A stretch of DNA of 50,995 bases. Source: Mahella sp. Lineage in GTDB: Bacteria; Bacillota; Clostridia; Mahellales; Mahellaceae. Under the pieces are notes generated by a model that searched no databases, was not told the origin of the DNA, and was given only the letters and a program-made list of their open reading frames with translations. Of the stretch, positions 1-8,181 are shown piece by piece. The translations under genes and the position numbers were made by a program. The stretch is from the NCBI RefSeq assembly GCF_020054945.1, contig NZ_JAIHAU010000012.1, forward strand, positions 1-50,995. Direction: 5' to 3'. Numbering within the stretch: the stretch's first letter is position 1; every line of letters starts with the position of its first letter.

Positions 1-2
1 GG

Positions 3-59
3 GCAAACACTCTCACTTTCAGAATCGATGAAAAACGGAGAAATCTGAAGAAATTCTGA
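3..59 (+). CDS. Possible 3' end of an upstream gene (partial)
   Basis: An open frame enters from the window edge and stops at TGA 57-59, giving about 18 residues with a basic tail (KRRNLKKF). It ends 45 bases before the sugar permease gene. In CUT1 transporter operons the partner MalF-type permease usually sits here, but the visible tail is too short to assign to any family. This is position-based inference only. Confidence 0.3.
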   Translation, partial: ANTLTFRIDEKRRNLKKF

Positions 60-104
60 GGATGAGGGCGAAATATAATTAAAATATTGAGATAGGAGGT
101 TTAT

Positions 105-947
105 ATGCGATTACACAAGACCGTAGCTAATATTTTGGTGTACGTGCTTATCACTGTTGTAGCGGTAATAGTGCTTATACCGTTTTTCTGGATGATATCG
201 ACAGCATTAAAAGCCGATGCCGACATATTTGCTTGGCCTCCGGAGTTAATACCAGAGCCGGCCCATTGGGAGAATTTTTCCAAAGCGTGGAATGCTATGC
301 CATTTAATAAGTATTTGGCAAATACCGTTTTTATAGTTATTTTAGGGATGATAGCGGAACTGGCGAGTGAAACGCTTGTGGCGTATGGATTTGCAAGATT
401 TAACTTTCCAGGCAGGGATATCATATTTTTTGTGCTGCTCAGTACCATGATGTTGCCATTTCATGTCACGCTTATTCCTACATATATAATATGGAACAAG
501 CTGGGGCTTGTAGGCGAGTTTGACCCACTTATATTAAGGGCTTGGACAGCATGGGGGCCATTTTATATCTTTTTGTTGAGGCAGTTTTTTTTGACTATTC
601 CGACTGAGCTTGATGATGCTGCCGAGATAGACGGGGCGTCTCCTTTGGATACGTTCTATAGAATTATGTTGCCTCAGATAAAACCTGCCTTATTGGCTGT
701 AGCTGTTTTTGCATTTAAGGGTTATTGGAATGATTTCCTTGGCCCGTTAATATACTTGACCGATATGAATAAGTACACCATGACGCTAGGGATGTATTTC
801 TTCATGGGAGGAGTTAACGAAGCTCCTCAATGGAACTATCTTATGGCTATATCGGTTATTATAGCACTGCCTACTATCGCGTTGTTCTTCTTGGCACAGA
901 GGTATTTTATAGAAGGTATAACCTTTACCGGTTTGAAAGAAGGATAA
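105..947 (+). CDS. Carbohydrate ABC transporter permease, MalG/CUT1 type
   Basis: This 280-residue inner-membrane protein is one of the two permease subunits of a CUT1-type sugar importer. A first membrane segment lies at about residues 9-31 and several more follow. The cytoplasmic EAA loop that contacts the ATPase is clear at about 172-195 (DAAEIDGASP, then a LPQIKPAL segment). The C-terminus (QRYFIEGITFTGLKEG) is typical of MalG-like subunits. A good ribosome site (AGGAGGT, about 93-99) precedes ATG 105. No ATPase or binding protein is visible, so the rest of the operon must lie left of the window. The substrate cannot be read from this subunit. The downstream genes (pflBA) are functionally unrelated and separated by 200 bases. 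Confidence 0.93.
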   Translation: MRLHKTVANILVYVLITVVAVIVLIPFFWMISTALKADADIFAWPPELIPEPAHWENFSKAWNAMPFNKYLANTVFIVILGMIAELASETLVAYGFARFNFPGRDIIFFVLLSTMMLPFHVTLIPTYIIWNKLGLVGEFDPLILRAWTAWGPFYIFLLRQFFLTIPTELDDAAEIDGASPLDTFYRIMLPQIKPALLAVAVFAFKGYWNDFLGPLIYLTDMNKYTMTLGMYFFMGGVNEAPQWNYLMAISVIIALPTIALFFLAQRYFIEGITFTGLKEG

Positions 948-948
948 A

Positions 949-962
949 CAAGCGCTTTACAT
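949..962 (+). promoter_or_regulatory. cre-like site (AAGCGCTT core) upstream of pflBA
   Basis: The core AAGCGCTT just after the permease stop matches the palindromic centre of CcpA/LacI-family operators. The flanks fit the cre consensus only partly. Carbon control of pflBA or termination-linked control would be plausible, but nothing else supports the site. Confidence 0.25.
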
Positions 963-1074
963 CGGTGGTGGTCGCGGCATTCAGACGCCTTGAAGCCCGA
1001 TATTCGGTTTATGATGGATAAAGAATTGTATAAATTGTACGAATTTAATCAACTTTAAGACTTTGGCCGAAAAC

Positions 1075-1131
1075 TGGATTATACGTCGATTCGGTGGTAT
1101 AATAAATACGAGTAAATCACTTGTATTTATT
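1075..1131 (+). promoter_or_regulatory. Probable pflBA promoter and 5'-UTR inverted repeat
   Basis: A TATAAT -10 box at 1098-1103 has a weak -35 (TGGATT, 1075-1080) 17 bases upstream. Overlapping the expected transcript start is an inverted repeat, AATAAATAC (1101-1109) and GTATTTATT (1123-1131), with a 13-base gap. It could be an operator or a 5' mRNA hairpin. It does not look like a Rex site. Confidence 0.45.
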
Positions 1132-1149
1132 AAGAAAGGTTGATGTCAG

Positions 1150-3366
1150 ATGGATTTTATAGAAGGCAAATGGTGCCGCGATATAGATGTAAGGGATTTT
1201 ATACAACTGAATTATACGCCATATGAAGGCGATGAATCATTTCTGGCCGGTCCTACGGCCGCTACGCAAAAGCTCTGGGATAAGATAAGCGAGCTGTTAA
1301 AAAAAGAAACTGACAAGGGCGGCGTATTGGACATAGATACTAAGACAGTATCGACCATCACATCGCATAAGCCCGGTTATATAGATAAGGATTTGGAGAA
1401 AATAGTGGGGCTTCAGACCGATGAGCCGCTGAAAAGGGCTATAATGCCGTTCGGCGGTATACGCATGGTAAAACAGGCATGTGAAGCTTACGGTTACGAA
1501 TTGGATCCCGAGGTGGAAAGGATATTCACTCAATATAGAAAGACCCATAATCAAGGCGTGTATGACGCCTATACCACAGAGATGAGAAAGGCGCGCCATG
1601 CCGGTATTATAACCGGTTTACCCGATGCTTACGGACGTGGCCGCATTATAGGCGACTACAGGCGAATAGCGCTCTATGGTGTGGACAGGCTAATAGAAGA
1701 TAAAAAGCAACAGCTTATACAACTTGAAGTAAACGATATAAGCGAGGAGGTCATACGTGCCCGAGAGGAGATAAACGATCAAATCCGGGCATTGAACGAG
1801 CTGAAGGTGATGGCCTCATCCTATGGGTTTGATATATCCGGTCCTGCCCACGATGCGCGCCAGGCCGTGCAGTGGTTGTATTTCGGATACCTCGCAGCCA
1901 TAAAGGAACAAAACGGCGCGGCTATGAGCCTTGGCCGCGTATCGACTTTTTTGGATATATATATCGACCATGATGTAAAAGCGGGTATTTTAACTGAACG
2001 CGAAGCACAGGAATTGATAGATCACTTTGTGATGAAACTGCGCATAGTGAGGTTCTTGCGTACTCCCAGCTATAACGAGCTCTTCAGCGGTGATCCGGTA
2101 TGGGTGACCGAGTCTATAGGCGGTATGGGTTTGGACGGTCGTACGCTGGTTACAAAGACGTCTTTCCGCATGCTGCATACGTTAGAGAATCTGGGGCCGG
2201 CACCCGAACCGAATCTTACCGTTCTATGGTCTAACCGTCTGCCCGAGCCTTTCAAGCGCTATTGTGCAGGGTTATCCATACACACAAGCGCTATACAATA
2301 TGAGAACGATGATCTCATGCGCCGGTACTGGGGGGACGATTACGCCATAGCATGCTGTGTATCGGCTATGCGCGTAGGTAAACAGATGCAGTTCTTCGGC
2401 GCCAGAGCTAATTTGGCCAAAGCGCTGCTATATGCTATAAACGGCGGGCGCGACGAATTGTCCGGACAGCAGGTGACGCCGCGCTTTGCACCTATAACAT
2501 CTGAGTATCTCGATTACGACGAGGTGATGGAGCGTTTCGACACCATGCTGGATTGGCTGGCAAGGGTATATGTCGGCGCTTTGAATGTAATACATTATAT
2601 GCATGATAAATACAGCTATGAAGCGATAGAGATGGCGCTGCACGATAAGGATATACTGCGGACTATGGCATTCGGCATAGCCGGCCTTTCGGTGGTGGCC
2701 GATTCGTTATCAGCTATAAAATATGCTAAGGTAAAGCCTATACGCAACGACGACGGTATAGCGGTGGATTTCGAGATAGACGGTGAATTTCCAACCTTTG
2801 GCAATAATGACGATCGCGTGGACGATATAGCTGTGGATATAGTGCAACGGTTTATGGGCAAACTGCAAAAGCAACCCACATATCGCCAGTCTGTGCATAC
2901 ACAGTCTATACTGACCATCACGTCCAACGTGGTGTATGGGAAAAAGACCGGCAATACGCCGGACGGCCGTAAAAAGGGAGAGCCTTTCGCTCCGGGAGCC
3001 AACCCGATGCATGGCCGTGATAAAAAAGGCGCGGTAGCCTCGATGAGCTCGGTTGCCAAGCTGCCGTATGAATATGCCCAGGACGGCATATCTTATACAT
3101 TCTCCATAGTGCCCAAAGCGCTGGGCAAGGATGAGGAAGAGCGCGTGAGCAACCTCGTGGCGTTGCTGTCGGCTTATTTTGCTCAAAACGGTCATCATAT
3201 AAACGTCAATGTCTTTGACCGGGAAACTCTTTTAGACGCCATGGATCATCCTGAGAAATACCCGCAGCTTACTATAAGGGTGTCCGGTTATGCGGTGAAT
3301 TTCATCAAGCTGACCCGTGAACAGCAACTCGACGTTATAAACCGTACGTTCCATGAGGTGAAATAG
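1150..3366 (+). CDS. pflB: Formate C-acetyltransferase (pyruvate formate-lyase)
   Basis: This glycyl-radical enzyme converts pyruvate and CoA to acetyl-CoA and formate in the cytoplasm of fermenting anaerobes. The 738-residue length is close to the E. coli enzyme (about 760). The catalytic cysteine pair is C402-C403 in IACCVSAM. The radical-bearing glycine is G713 in RVSGYAV near the C-terminus, exactly where the family has it. ATG 1150 follows an AAAGG-type ribosome site. The activase gene pflA starts one base after the stop, so the two are co-translated and functionally paired. Glycerol/choline lyase relatives are unlikely because the Cys-Cys motif and overall sequence are PFL-like. Confidence 0.97.
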   Translation: MDFIEGKWCRDIDVRDFIQLNYTPYEGDESFLAGPTAATQKLWDKISELLKKETDKGGVLDIDTKTVSTITSHKPGYIDKDLEKIVGLQTDEPLKRAIMPFGGIRMVKQACEAYGYELDPEVERIFTQYRKTHNQGVYDAYTTEMRKARHAGIITGLPDAYGRGRIIGDYRRIALYGVDRLIEDKKQQLIQLEVNDISEEVIRAREEINDQIRALNELKVMASSYGFDISGPAHDARQAVQWLYFGYLAAIKEQNGAAMSLGRVSTFLDIYIDHDVKAGILTEREAQELIDHFVMKLRIVRFLRTPSYNELFSGDPVWVTESIGGMGLDGRTLVTKTSFRMLHTLENLGPAPEPNLTVLWSNRLPEPFKRYCAGLSIHTSAIQYENDDLMRRYWGDDYAIACCVSAMRVGKQMQFFGARANLAKALLYAINGGRDELSGQQVTPRFAPITSEYLDYDEVMERFDTMLDWLARVYVGALNVIHYMHDKYSYEAIEMALHDKDILRTMAFGIAGLSVVADSLSAIKYAKVKPIRNDDGIAVDFEIDGEFPTFGNNDDRVDDIAVDIVQRFMGKLQKQPTYRQSVHTQSILTITSNVVYGKKTGNTPDGRKKGEPFAPGANPMHGRDKKGAVASMSSVAKLPYEYAQDGISYTFSIVPKALGKDEEERVSNLVALLSAYFAQNGHHINVNVFDRETLLDAMDHPEKYPQLTIRVSGYAVNFIKLTREQQLDVINRTFHEVK

Positions 3367-3367
3367 A

Positions 3368-4099
3368 GTGAATGTAAAGGGAAGGATCCACTCTATAGAG
3401 ACCATGGGTACAGTGGACGGCCCTGGCATACGCTATGTGGTTTTCATGCAGGGCTGTCCGCTGCGCTGCAAATACTGCCATAATCGCGATACGTGGGATA
3501 TGTCCCACGGTCGCATTATGAGCGTAGACGAGCTGATGCAGGATATAAAAAAATACAAGAATTTTATGAAGTATTCTGGCGGAGGCGTCACTTTAACCGG
3601 TGGCGAGCCTACGCTACAATGGCGATTTGTGGCCGAGCTGTTCCGCAGGTGCAAGGCCGATGGTATTCATACGGCTTTGGATACATCCGGATTTGTAGAT
3701 ATAGAGAGAGCCGATGCGTTTTTACCGTATACCGATCTGGTACTGCTGGATATAAAAGAGATCGATCCCATAAAACATACCGAGTTAACCGGCGTGTCCA
3801 ATGATAAGACTCTGGCGTTCGCGCAACATCTGAGTGAGCTGCATATACCGACATGGATACGTTATGTGCTGGTACCCGGTTATACAGACGATCCGGATGA
3901 TATACGCGCGCTGGGCCGATTCATATCAGGGCTTTCCAATGTGGAATTAGTGGAAGTATTGCCGTATCATACCATGGGCGTATATAAGTGGGAACAGCTT
4001 TGTGTGGACTATCCGTTGAAGGATGTGGCCGTCCCAACCGATGAACAGCTCGAAGCGGTTAGAAAGCTATTGCGCGATTCCAATATCTCTGTGCGGTAG
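3368..4099 (+). CDS. pflA: Pyruvate formate-lyase activating enzyme
   Basis: This radical-SAM protein installs the glycyl radical on PflB using S-adenosylmethionine and a [4Fe-4S] cluster. The cluster motif CxxxCxxC is at C30, C34 and C37 (CPLRCKYCHNR), and a GGEP motif for SAM binding follows at about residue 78. Length (243) is normal. The start is GTG 3368, one base after the pflB stop, with a GAGGTGA ribosome site inside the last pflB codons. This indicates translational coupling and fixed stoichiometry. Confidence 0.96.
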   Translation: MNVKGRIHSIETMGTVDGPGIRYVVFMQGCPLRCKYCHNRDTWDMSHGRIMSVDELMQDIKKYKNFMKYSGGGVTLTGGEPTLQWRFVAELFRRCKADGIHTALDTSGFVDIERADAFLPYTDLVLLDIKEIDPIKHTELTGVSNDKTLAFAQHLSELHIPTWIRYVLVPGYTDDPDDIRALGRFISGLSNVELVEVLPYHTMGVYKWEQLCVDYPLKDVAVPTDEQLEAVRKLLRDSNISVR

Positions 4100-4163
4100 T
4101 TATTTTTCCCCTCTTGCCAAAGTGCGTGATACATGTTACAATATCCTTTGTGAGTTGAAACGA

Positions 4164-4634
4164 ATGTCATATAAAATTGATAGGCTTTATAAATTTATGG
4201 CGGAAGCTATAAAAGAGGCTGAACTCGGGGCGGCCAAAGGCGAAGTGCCAATAGGCGCCGTAGTGGTTAAAGGCGATGAGATAATAGGCAGAGGTCACAA
4301 CCAAGTCGAAGCGTTGCATGATGCTACGGCTCATGCCGAGATGCTGGCCATGCGCCAAGCTATGGCGGCCACAAATGATTGGCGCCTCGGCGGTTGCGAG
4401 CTTTATGCCACGCTTGAGCCGTGTGCTATGTGCGCGGGTGCCATGATGCTGTGCCGCATAGAACGGCTTATATATGGCGCGCCTGATTTGAAATGGGGCT
4501 GTGCCGGCACATTATACAATCTGCCGCGGGATAGGCGTTTCGACCGTAATATAGAGATTATAGCCGGTATTGAAGAACAACGTTGTGAGGAGATACTGAA
4601 GAAGTTCTTCGAAAGCCGGCGCAACGACAACTGA
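4164..4634 (+). CDS. tadA: tRNA-specific adenosine deaminase TadA
   Basis: It deaminates the wobble adenosine of tRNA-Arg(ACG) to inosine. The zinc-deaminase signature is complete: HAE at residues 57-59 (E59 is the proton shuttle) and PCAMC at 86-90 with zinc ligands C87 and C90. Length is 156 residues, as expected. ATG 4164 was chosen because it gives the usual N-terminal helix; an in-frame ATG at 4197 is a possible alternative, and neither has a strong ribosome site. A reading frame extends upstream into pflA, but that part has no family resemblance. The tadA / tRNA-Ser / SRP RNA neighbourhood resembles that known in Bacillus. Confidence 0.94.
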   Translation: MSYKIDRLYKFMAEAIKEAELGAAKGEVPIGAVVVKGDEIIGRGHNQVEALHDATAHAEMLAMRQAMAATNDWRLGGCELYATLEPCAMCAGAMMLCRIERLIYGAPDLKWGCAGTLYNLPRDRRFDRNIEIIAGIEEQRCEEILKKFFESRRNDN

Positions 4635-4666
4635 ATAATCTGATAATTATCAAGTAGTCCTAAAAT

Positions 4667-4760
4667 GGAGAGATGGCTGAGTGGACGAAGGCGCTCGACT
4701 GGAAATCGAGTGTGTGGGCTAAAACCTGCACCGAGGGTTCGAATCCCTCTCTCTCCGCCA
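4667..4760 (+). tRNA. tRNA-Ser (anticodon GGA), CCA encoded
   Basis: The cloverleaf is complete. The acceptor arms GGAGAGA and TCTCTCC pair, the anticodon stem is CTCGA/TCGAG with loop CTGGAAA (anticodon 4701-4703, GGA), and the T-loop is GTTCGAATCC. A long variable arm is typical of class II serine tRNA. The terminal CCA is encoded at 4758-4760. Confidence 0.97.
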
Positions 4761-4761
4761 C

Positions 4762-4800
4762 AAATGCGGGATCAGACAACTGCTGACCCCGCGCGCATTT
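4762..4800 (+). other. Stem-loop between the two tRNA-Ser genes
   Basis: Outer arms AAATGCG (4762-4768) and CGCATTT (4794-4800) enclose a second pairing (GGATCAG with CTGACCCC). There is no U-tract, so it looks like a processing or spacer hairpin within a common tRNA transcript rather than a terminator. Confidence 0.5.
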
Positions 4801-4802
4801 AT

Positions 4803-4892
4803 GGAGAGATGGCCGAGTGGACGATGGCGCTCGCCTCGAAAGCGAGTGAGCGGGTAACCGCTCCGTGAGTTCGAATCTCACTCTCTCCGCCA
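4803..4892 (+). tRNA. tRNA-Ser (anticodon CGA), CCA encoded
   Basis: The acceptor arms are identical to those of the preceding tRNA-Ser. The anticodon stem is CTCGC/GCGAG with loop CTCGAAA (anticodon 4837-4839, CGA, reading UCG). A long variable arm and GTTCGAATCT T-loop are present, and CCA is encoded at 4890-4892. Only two bases separate it from the SRP RNA 5' stem. Confidence 0.96.
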
Positions 4893-4894
4893 TG

Positions 4895-5163
4895 GCCGTG
4901 CTAGATGGGGAGGTAGCGGTGCCCTGTAACCTGCAATCCGCTCTAGCAGGATCGAATTCCCATGCTTAGGCTCTATGCCTGTGAGGACTGGCCTGCACAA
5001 GTGGTGTAGATCATTGGGTCCTGCGCAACGAAACCTCATGAACCCCGCCAGGTCTGGAAGGAAGCAACGGTAAGTGAGCCCTTTCGTGTGCCGCGGGGCA
5101 GCCTGATAGGAGCTAACTATGCAGATACCGCTCGGAGGCATAAGTCGAAGCTGGGTGCACGGC
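4895..5163 (+). ncRNA. ffs: Signal recognition particle RNA, large (Alu-containing) type
   Basis: This RNA of about 269 nt scaffolds the SRP for co-translational targeting of membrane proteins. Its ends pair perfectly (GCCGTGC 4895-4901 with GCACGGC 5157-5163). The 5' portion (GGGGAGGTAGCGGTGCCCTG) matches the Alu domain of Bacillus-type scRNA. The S-domain core that binds Ffh is present at about 5047-5075 (CCAGGTCTGGAAGGAAGCA). Its closeness to the upstream tRNA-Ser suggests one precursor cut by RNase P/RNase III-type processing. dnaX, often next in Firmicutes, is absent here. Confidence 0.95.
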
Positions 5164-5484
5164 TTATTCTACATATACGGCCGTACCGCTGGCTGTTACC
5201 ATGAGCATGGAACCGCCCTGACCTACCACTTCATAATCCAGATCAATACCTACTATTGCATTGGCACCATAAGCTTCAGCCTGGCGCTGCATCTCACCGA
5301 GCGCTATATTGCGTGCTTTTATAAGTTCATTTTCATAAGCTGCTGACCGTCCGCCGAAAAAGTCGCTGAGCCCTGCCATGAAATCGCGGAACACATTGGC
5401 GCCAAGGATGGTTTCGCCGCTCACAATGCCTTTGTACTCCTTAATTCTCTTGCCATCGATGTTTGGTGTCGTTGTGATTATCAT
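5164..5484 (-). CDS. UPF0145 / YbjQ-like heavy-metal-binding domain protein
   Basis: This 106-residue protein is of the UPF0145 (YbjQ) family, a small fold of unknown function that assembles into oligomers. Family hallmarks are visible: a starting TTT-P strand ([12 protein letters not shown]), then [17 protein letters not shown] in the first third, a helix rich in E/A, and [18 protein letters not shown]. The start at 5484 is supported by a GGAGGT ribosome site on the minus strand about 8 bases upstream; an upstream in-frame ATG has none. The stop codon abuts the 3' end of the SRP RNA, so the two are convergent with no visible classical terminator. Confidence 0.88.
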   Translation of the reverse strand: MIITTTPNIDGKRIKEYKGIVSGETILGANVFRDFMAGLSDFFGGRSAAYENELIKARNIALGEMQRQAEAYGANAIVGIDLDYEVVGQGGSMLMVTASGTAVYVE

Positions 5485-5630
5485 ATGATACCTCCAAAAA
5501 TAATTTATTATATCATATTTTACCATGCTGTATTGGCATATGCAATCTGATTTATATCATCGCAGGTGCTTCATGGGCCTTTAATGTTAACAAAATATTG
5601 GTTATGGGGTACTGCTTCTGAGCAGTATTG

Positions 5631-5659
5631 TTGTAATAGTATCAATAGGATGCTATAAT
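5631..5659 (+). promoter_or_regulatory. Promoter for the 5714-7887 gene group
   Basis: TTGTAA (5631-5636) and TATAAT (5654-5659) are separated by 17 bases. This is a good sigma-A match placed about 50 bases before the first start codon. The region between the minus-strand UPF0145 gene and this promoter holds a small ACTGC/GCAGT hairpin and nothing else I recognise. Confidence 0.6.
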
Positions 5660-5713
5660 TCTTAATAAACGATGTTATGACTTATAATACATACTGACGG
5701 AGGATTTTGCAGG

Positions 5714-5854
5714 ATGGAATATGTAGCAATAGGCACGCTAATAGGAGGGCGTTTCGCTGCGAGGTTTGCCAACAGGGTTAATGAAAAAGTTTTGAGCAAG
5801 GTTGTAGGCGGAGTGTTCGCCGTGCTGGCGGTTACAATGCTGATAGCTCGATAG
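5714..5854 (+). pseudogene. C-terminal remnant of a TauE/SafE-type permease (46 aa)
   Basis: The open frame from ATG 5714 encodes 46 residues. They resemble only the last part of a TauE/SafE (sulfite/anion exporter) protein: a G-x-x-x-GGRFAARFANRV loop, then KVLSKVVGGVFAVLAVTML and a stop. Full-length members have about 250 residues and 7-8 helices. An in-frame TGA at 5678-5680 prevents extension, and no TauE sequence is seen further upstream. A GGAGG site (5699-5703) lies 10 bases before the ATG, so it may still be translated as a one-helix peptide. It is most simply a truncated gene. Confidence 0.6.
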
Positions 5855-5914
5855 GACTGTCGGGTGCAGAAACAGGTAGAATATTTTCAATGATTGAGTG
5901 GTGAGGAGGCGCAT

Positions 5915-6739
5915 ATGTTGTACGGCAAATCGGTGCTCGTAACGGGTGCTTCATCTGGTATGGGCAAAGCATGCGCGGAATATTTAAGGAATGAGGGCTA
6001 TCATGTATACGGGGCTTCACGCCATGGTGACGGCAGCATTGAGGCCGATGATGAAAGCGGCGGCTTTATAAAAATGATGCGCATGGACGTGCGCGATGAT
6101 GAAACGGTAAAATCGGTTGTAGATTCTATGGCGCAGGAAGAAGGCGGCGTCGATATAGTCATAAATTGTGCGGGGTATGCTCTGGCTGGGGCTGTCGAAG
6201 ATACAACGCCTCAAGAGGCGGCAGACGAGTTCGATACCAATTTCTTTGGCGTATTGCGCGTATGCAGAGCGGTGCTGCCATACATGAGAGCAAATGGCAA
6301 CGGCCTTATAATCAATATAGGGTCGGTGGCCGGTTTCATAGCCATACCGTATCAGTCCATGTACAGCGCCAGCAAATACGCTCTGGAAGCCTTATCCCAA
6401 GCTATGCGCATAGAGGTTAAACCGTTTGGGATAAAGGTTGCGCTCATAGAACCGGGCGATGTGAGAACGGGCTTTACATCCGGCAGGGTGTGGACCGAAG
6501 CGTCTAAAGGCACTACGCCCTACAAAGAGCGATGCCAAAAAGCTGTGGAGGCCATGGAGCGCTCGGAGATGAACGGTCCGGGGCCGGAGATAGTTGTTAA
6601 AGCCATGGCTAAAATAATCGCGAGCCAAAACCCGCCTATAAGGACGGTAGTGGGTGCCGATTATAAGCTCATAGCGTTTTTGAAGCGCCTGGTGCCAGAC
6701 CGGCTTATAGAATATGTCGTGGACAAAATGTATTCATAA
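5915..6739 (+). CDS. Short-chain dehydrogenase/reductase (classical SDR)
   Basis: This 274-residue NAD(P)-dependent oxidoreductase has a Rossmann nucleotide site TGASSGMG (10-17), the structural NCAG motif (84-87), catalytic S137 and the Y150-x3-K154 pair. The C-terminus is longer than minimal SDRs and is similar in layout to steroid/retinol dehydrogenase-like members that act on hydrophobic alcohols. ATG 5915 is chosen because GAGGAGG (5902-5908) lies six bases upstream; an in-frame upstream ATG at 5894 lacks a site. The DUF362 ferredoxin-like gene begins 14 bases after the stop, so they form an operon. The substrate cannot be read from the sequence. Confidence 0.9.
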   Translation: MLYGKSVLVTGASSGMGKACAEYLRNEGYHVYGASRHGDGSIEADDESGGFIKMMRMDVRDDETVKSVVDSMAQEEGGVDIVINCAGYALAGAVEDTTPQEAADEFDTNFFGVLRVCRAVLPYMRANGNGLIINIGSVAGFIAIPYQSMYSASKYALEALSQAMRIEVKPFGIKVALIEPGDVRTGFTSGRVWTEASKGTTPYKERCQKAVEAMERSEMNGPGPEIVVKAMAKIIASQNPPIRTVVGADYKLIAFLKRLVPDRLIEYVVDKMYS

Positions 6740-6753
6740 ATGGAGGATAAGAT

Positions 6754-7887
6754 ATGCCTGTACCGGTAGCCGTAGAAAGATGCGGCGATTATGATAAAGA
6801 TAAAGTCGAGGAAGCGCTGAATAAATGTTTGAACGCCTTAGGCGGTATAGAAGGGTATATAAAACCCGGGCAGAGGGTTTTTATAAAGATAAATCTTTTG
6901 ATGAGGAAACGGCCGGAAGAGGCGGTTACCACTCACCCGGCCGTTGTGGAGGCGGTGGTCAGAGCAGTCCAAAAAGCGGGCGGCATACCTGTGATAGGCG
7001 ACAGCCCGGGCGGTATGTTCAATGAGCGAACGCTTAGAGGCATATATCGGACATGCGGTATAGAACAGGCGGCGGAAAATACAGGCGCCGAGCTCAACTA
7101 CAATGTGGCCGAAACAGAGATGCCCAGCTCCGACGGCAAGATATTAAAACGTTTGTCAATAGTCAAGGCTATAGCCGACGCCGACGTAATAATCGATGTA
7201 GGTAAGCTCAAGACGCATGGCATGGCAGTATTTACAGGCGCTGTGAAAAATATGTTCGGCGTGGTACCGGGCATGAGAAAGGCTGAATATCATCTTAAAA
7301 TGCCTGATCTTGATGATTTTGCCGATATGCTCATAGATATAAATATGGCTGTAAAACCGGCATTAGCTATAATAGATGGCATAGTGGGTATGGACGGCAA
7401 TGGTCCGTCAGCGGGCAGACCGCGCAGTATAGGCGTCATAGTGGGCAGCGCCAGTACATTTGCCGCCGATGTGGCGGCGGCCTCCATAGTCGGCATACCG
7501 CTTGAGGATGTACCGACGATACGCCAAGCCAAAAAACGCGGCTTGCCTGCGAGCTTGGCCGACATAAAGGTTGCGGGCACACCTATAAACGATGTAAGGA
7601 TAAAGGATTTCGAGATGCCGCCGCGCCGCGGCGTAAGCTTTCTGGACGGCAAGGTGCCGCGGTTTATGGTCGGTTTTTTGCGTAACATGACCATGGCAAG
7701 GCCGGTATTTGATCATGATGCGTGTAAAGGGTGCGGTGATTGTGCCGATAACTGCCCGCCTAGAGCTATAAAGATGGTGGATAAGCGCCCTTATGTCGAT
7801 TTAAATATTTGCATAAGATGTTTTTGCTGTCAGGAGCTATGCCCTTATAAAGCTGTCGATATAAAGAAATCATGGATCTTTAGGTGA
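6754..7887 (+). CDS. DUF362 protein with C-terminal 2x[4Fe-4S] ferredoxin domain
   Basis: This 377-residue iron-sulfur protein has a DUF362 domain (about 1-300) that contains the conserved KINLLMRKRPEEAVTTHPAV region and VKNMFGVVPG. The C-terminal ferredoxin module has two complete cluster motifs: C324-x2-C327-x2-C330-x3-C334 and C353-x2-C356-x2-C359-x3-C363, each followed by Pro. No signal peptide is visible, so it is cytoplasmic. Family members are thought to be electron-transfer proteins of anaerobes, but no specific reaction is established. It is co-transcribed with the upstream SDR, which suggests a redox partnership (inference). Confidence 0.92.
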   Translation: MPVPVAVERCGDYDKDKVEEALNKCLNALGGIEGYIKPGQRVFIKINLLMRKRPEEAVTTHPAVVEAVVRAVQKAGGIPVIGDSPGGMFNERTLRGIYRTCGIEQAAENTGAELNYNVAETEMPSSDGKILKRLSIVKAIADADVIIDVGKLKTHGMAVFTGAVKNMFGVVPGMRKAEYHLKMPDLDDFADMLIDINMAVKPALAIIDGIVGMDGNGPSAGRPRSIGVIVGSASTFAADVAAASIVGIPLEDVPTIRQAKKRGLPASLADIKVAGTPINDVRIKDFEMPPRRGVSFLDGKVPRFMVGFLRNMTMARPVFDHDACKGCGDCADNCPPRAIKMVDKRPYVDLNICIRCFCCQELCPYKAVDIKKSWIFR

Positions 7888-7930
7888 AAAAATCAGATAA
7901 AAATTATACATATTGCACAAAAAATTTATG

Positions 7931-7959
7931 TTGATATATTATAAAACATGTGCTATAAT
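7931..7959 (+). promoter_or_regulatory. Strong sigma-A promoter upstream of the structured RNA
   Basis: TTGATA (7931-7936) and TATAAT (7954-7959) are separated by exactly 17 bases. The predicted transcription start is near 7966, at the beginning of the structured stretch described next. Confidence 0.7.
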
Positions 7960-7965
7960 AACTTA

Positions 7966-8160
7966 TGTCAATCATTTGCCGGGCGTTCTTCTGCCTCGAC
8001 CCGCCAGCGGCTGGGGAAACGCCCGGATAAATGTGATGGAGCTGGATAAGGCTCATGTTCTGTAACATTTTTGTACTGTAACATTTCGCCTTTCTATCCT
8101 AATAAGAACATCTTAATTGACTTTTATCTCATTAGGCGGCAGCTCTTGCCGCCATTATTT
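7966..8160 (+). ncRNA. Candidate structured RNA (about 195 nt), unassigned
   Basis: Between a strong promoter and an intrinsic terminator lies a protein-free stretch rich in pairing. A closing stem GTCAAT (7968-7973) pairs with ATTGAC (8116-8121). A long hairpin pairs CCGGGCGTT (7979-7987) with AACGCCCGG (8018-8026) and has an inner CCAG/CTGG stem. Small hairpins follow (GAGC/GCTC about 8039-8054, ATGTT/AACAT about 8055-8068). The element CTGTAACATTT occurs twice (about 8060 and 8077). Size and architecture fit a stand-alone RNA such as 6S RNA, or a terminator-controlled leader of the RidA-family gene. I could not match it to a known riboswitch consensus. Confidence 0.5.
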
Positions 8161-8163
8161 TTA
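8135..8163 (+). terminator. Intrinsic terminator before the RidA-family gene
   Basis: The stem GGCGGCA (8135-8141) / TGCCGCC (8147-8153) has a 5-base loop and is followed by ATTATTTTTAT. It ends just before the gene's ribosome site, so it either ends the structured RNA or attenuates the gene. Confidence 0.8.
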
Positions 8164-8181
8164 TATATACAGGTGATGCTA

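Noticed and set aside
2616-3198. Minus-strand frames of about 160 codons opposite pflB
   Set aside because: They are antisense to the conserved C-terminal half of PflB and have no start signals or recognisable domains.
8071-8181. An upstream extended start for the RidA-family gene
   Set aside because: The extra 35 residues would be translated from the terminator hairpin and match nothing in the family.
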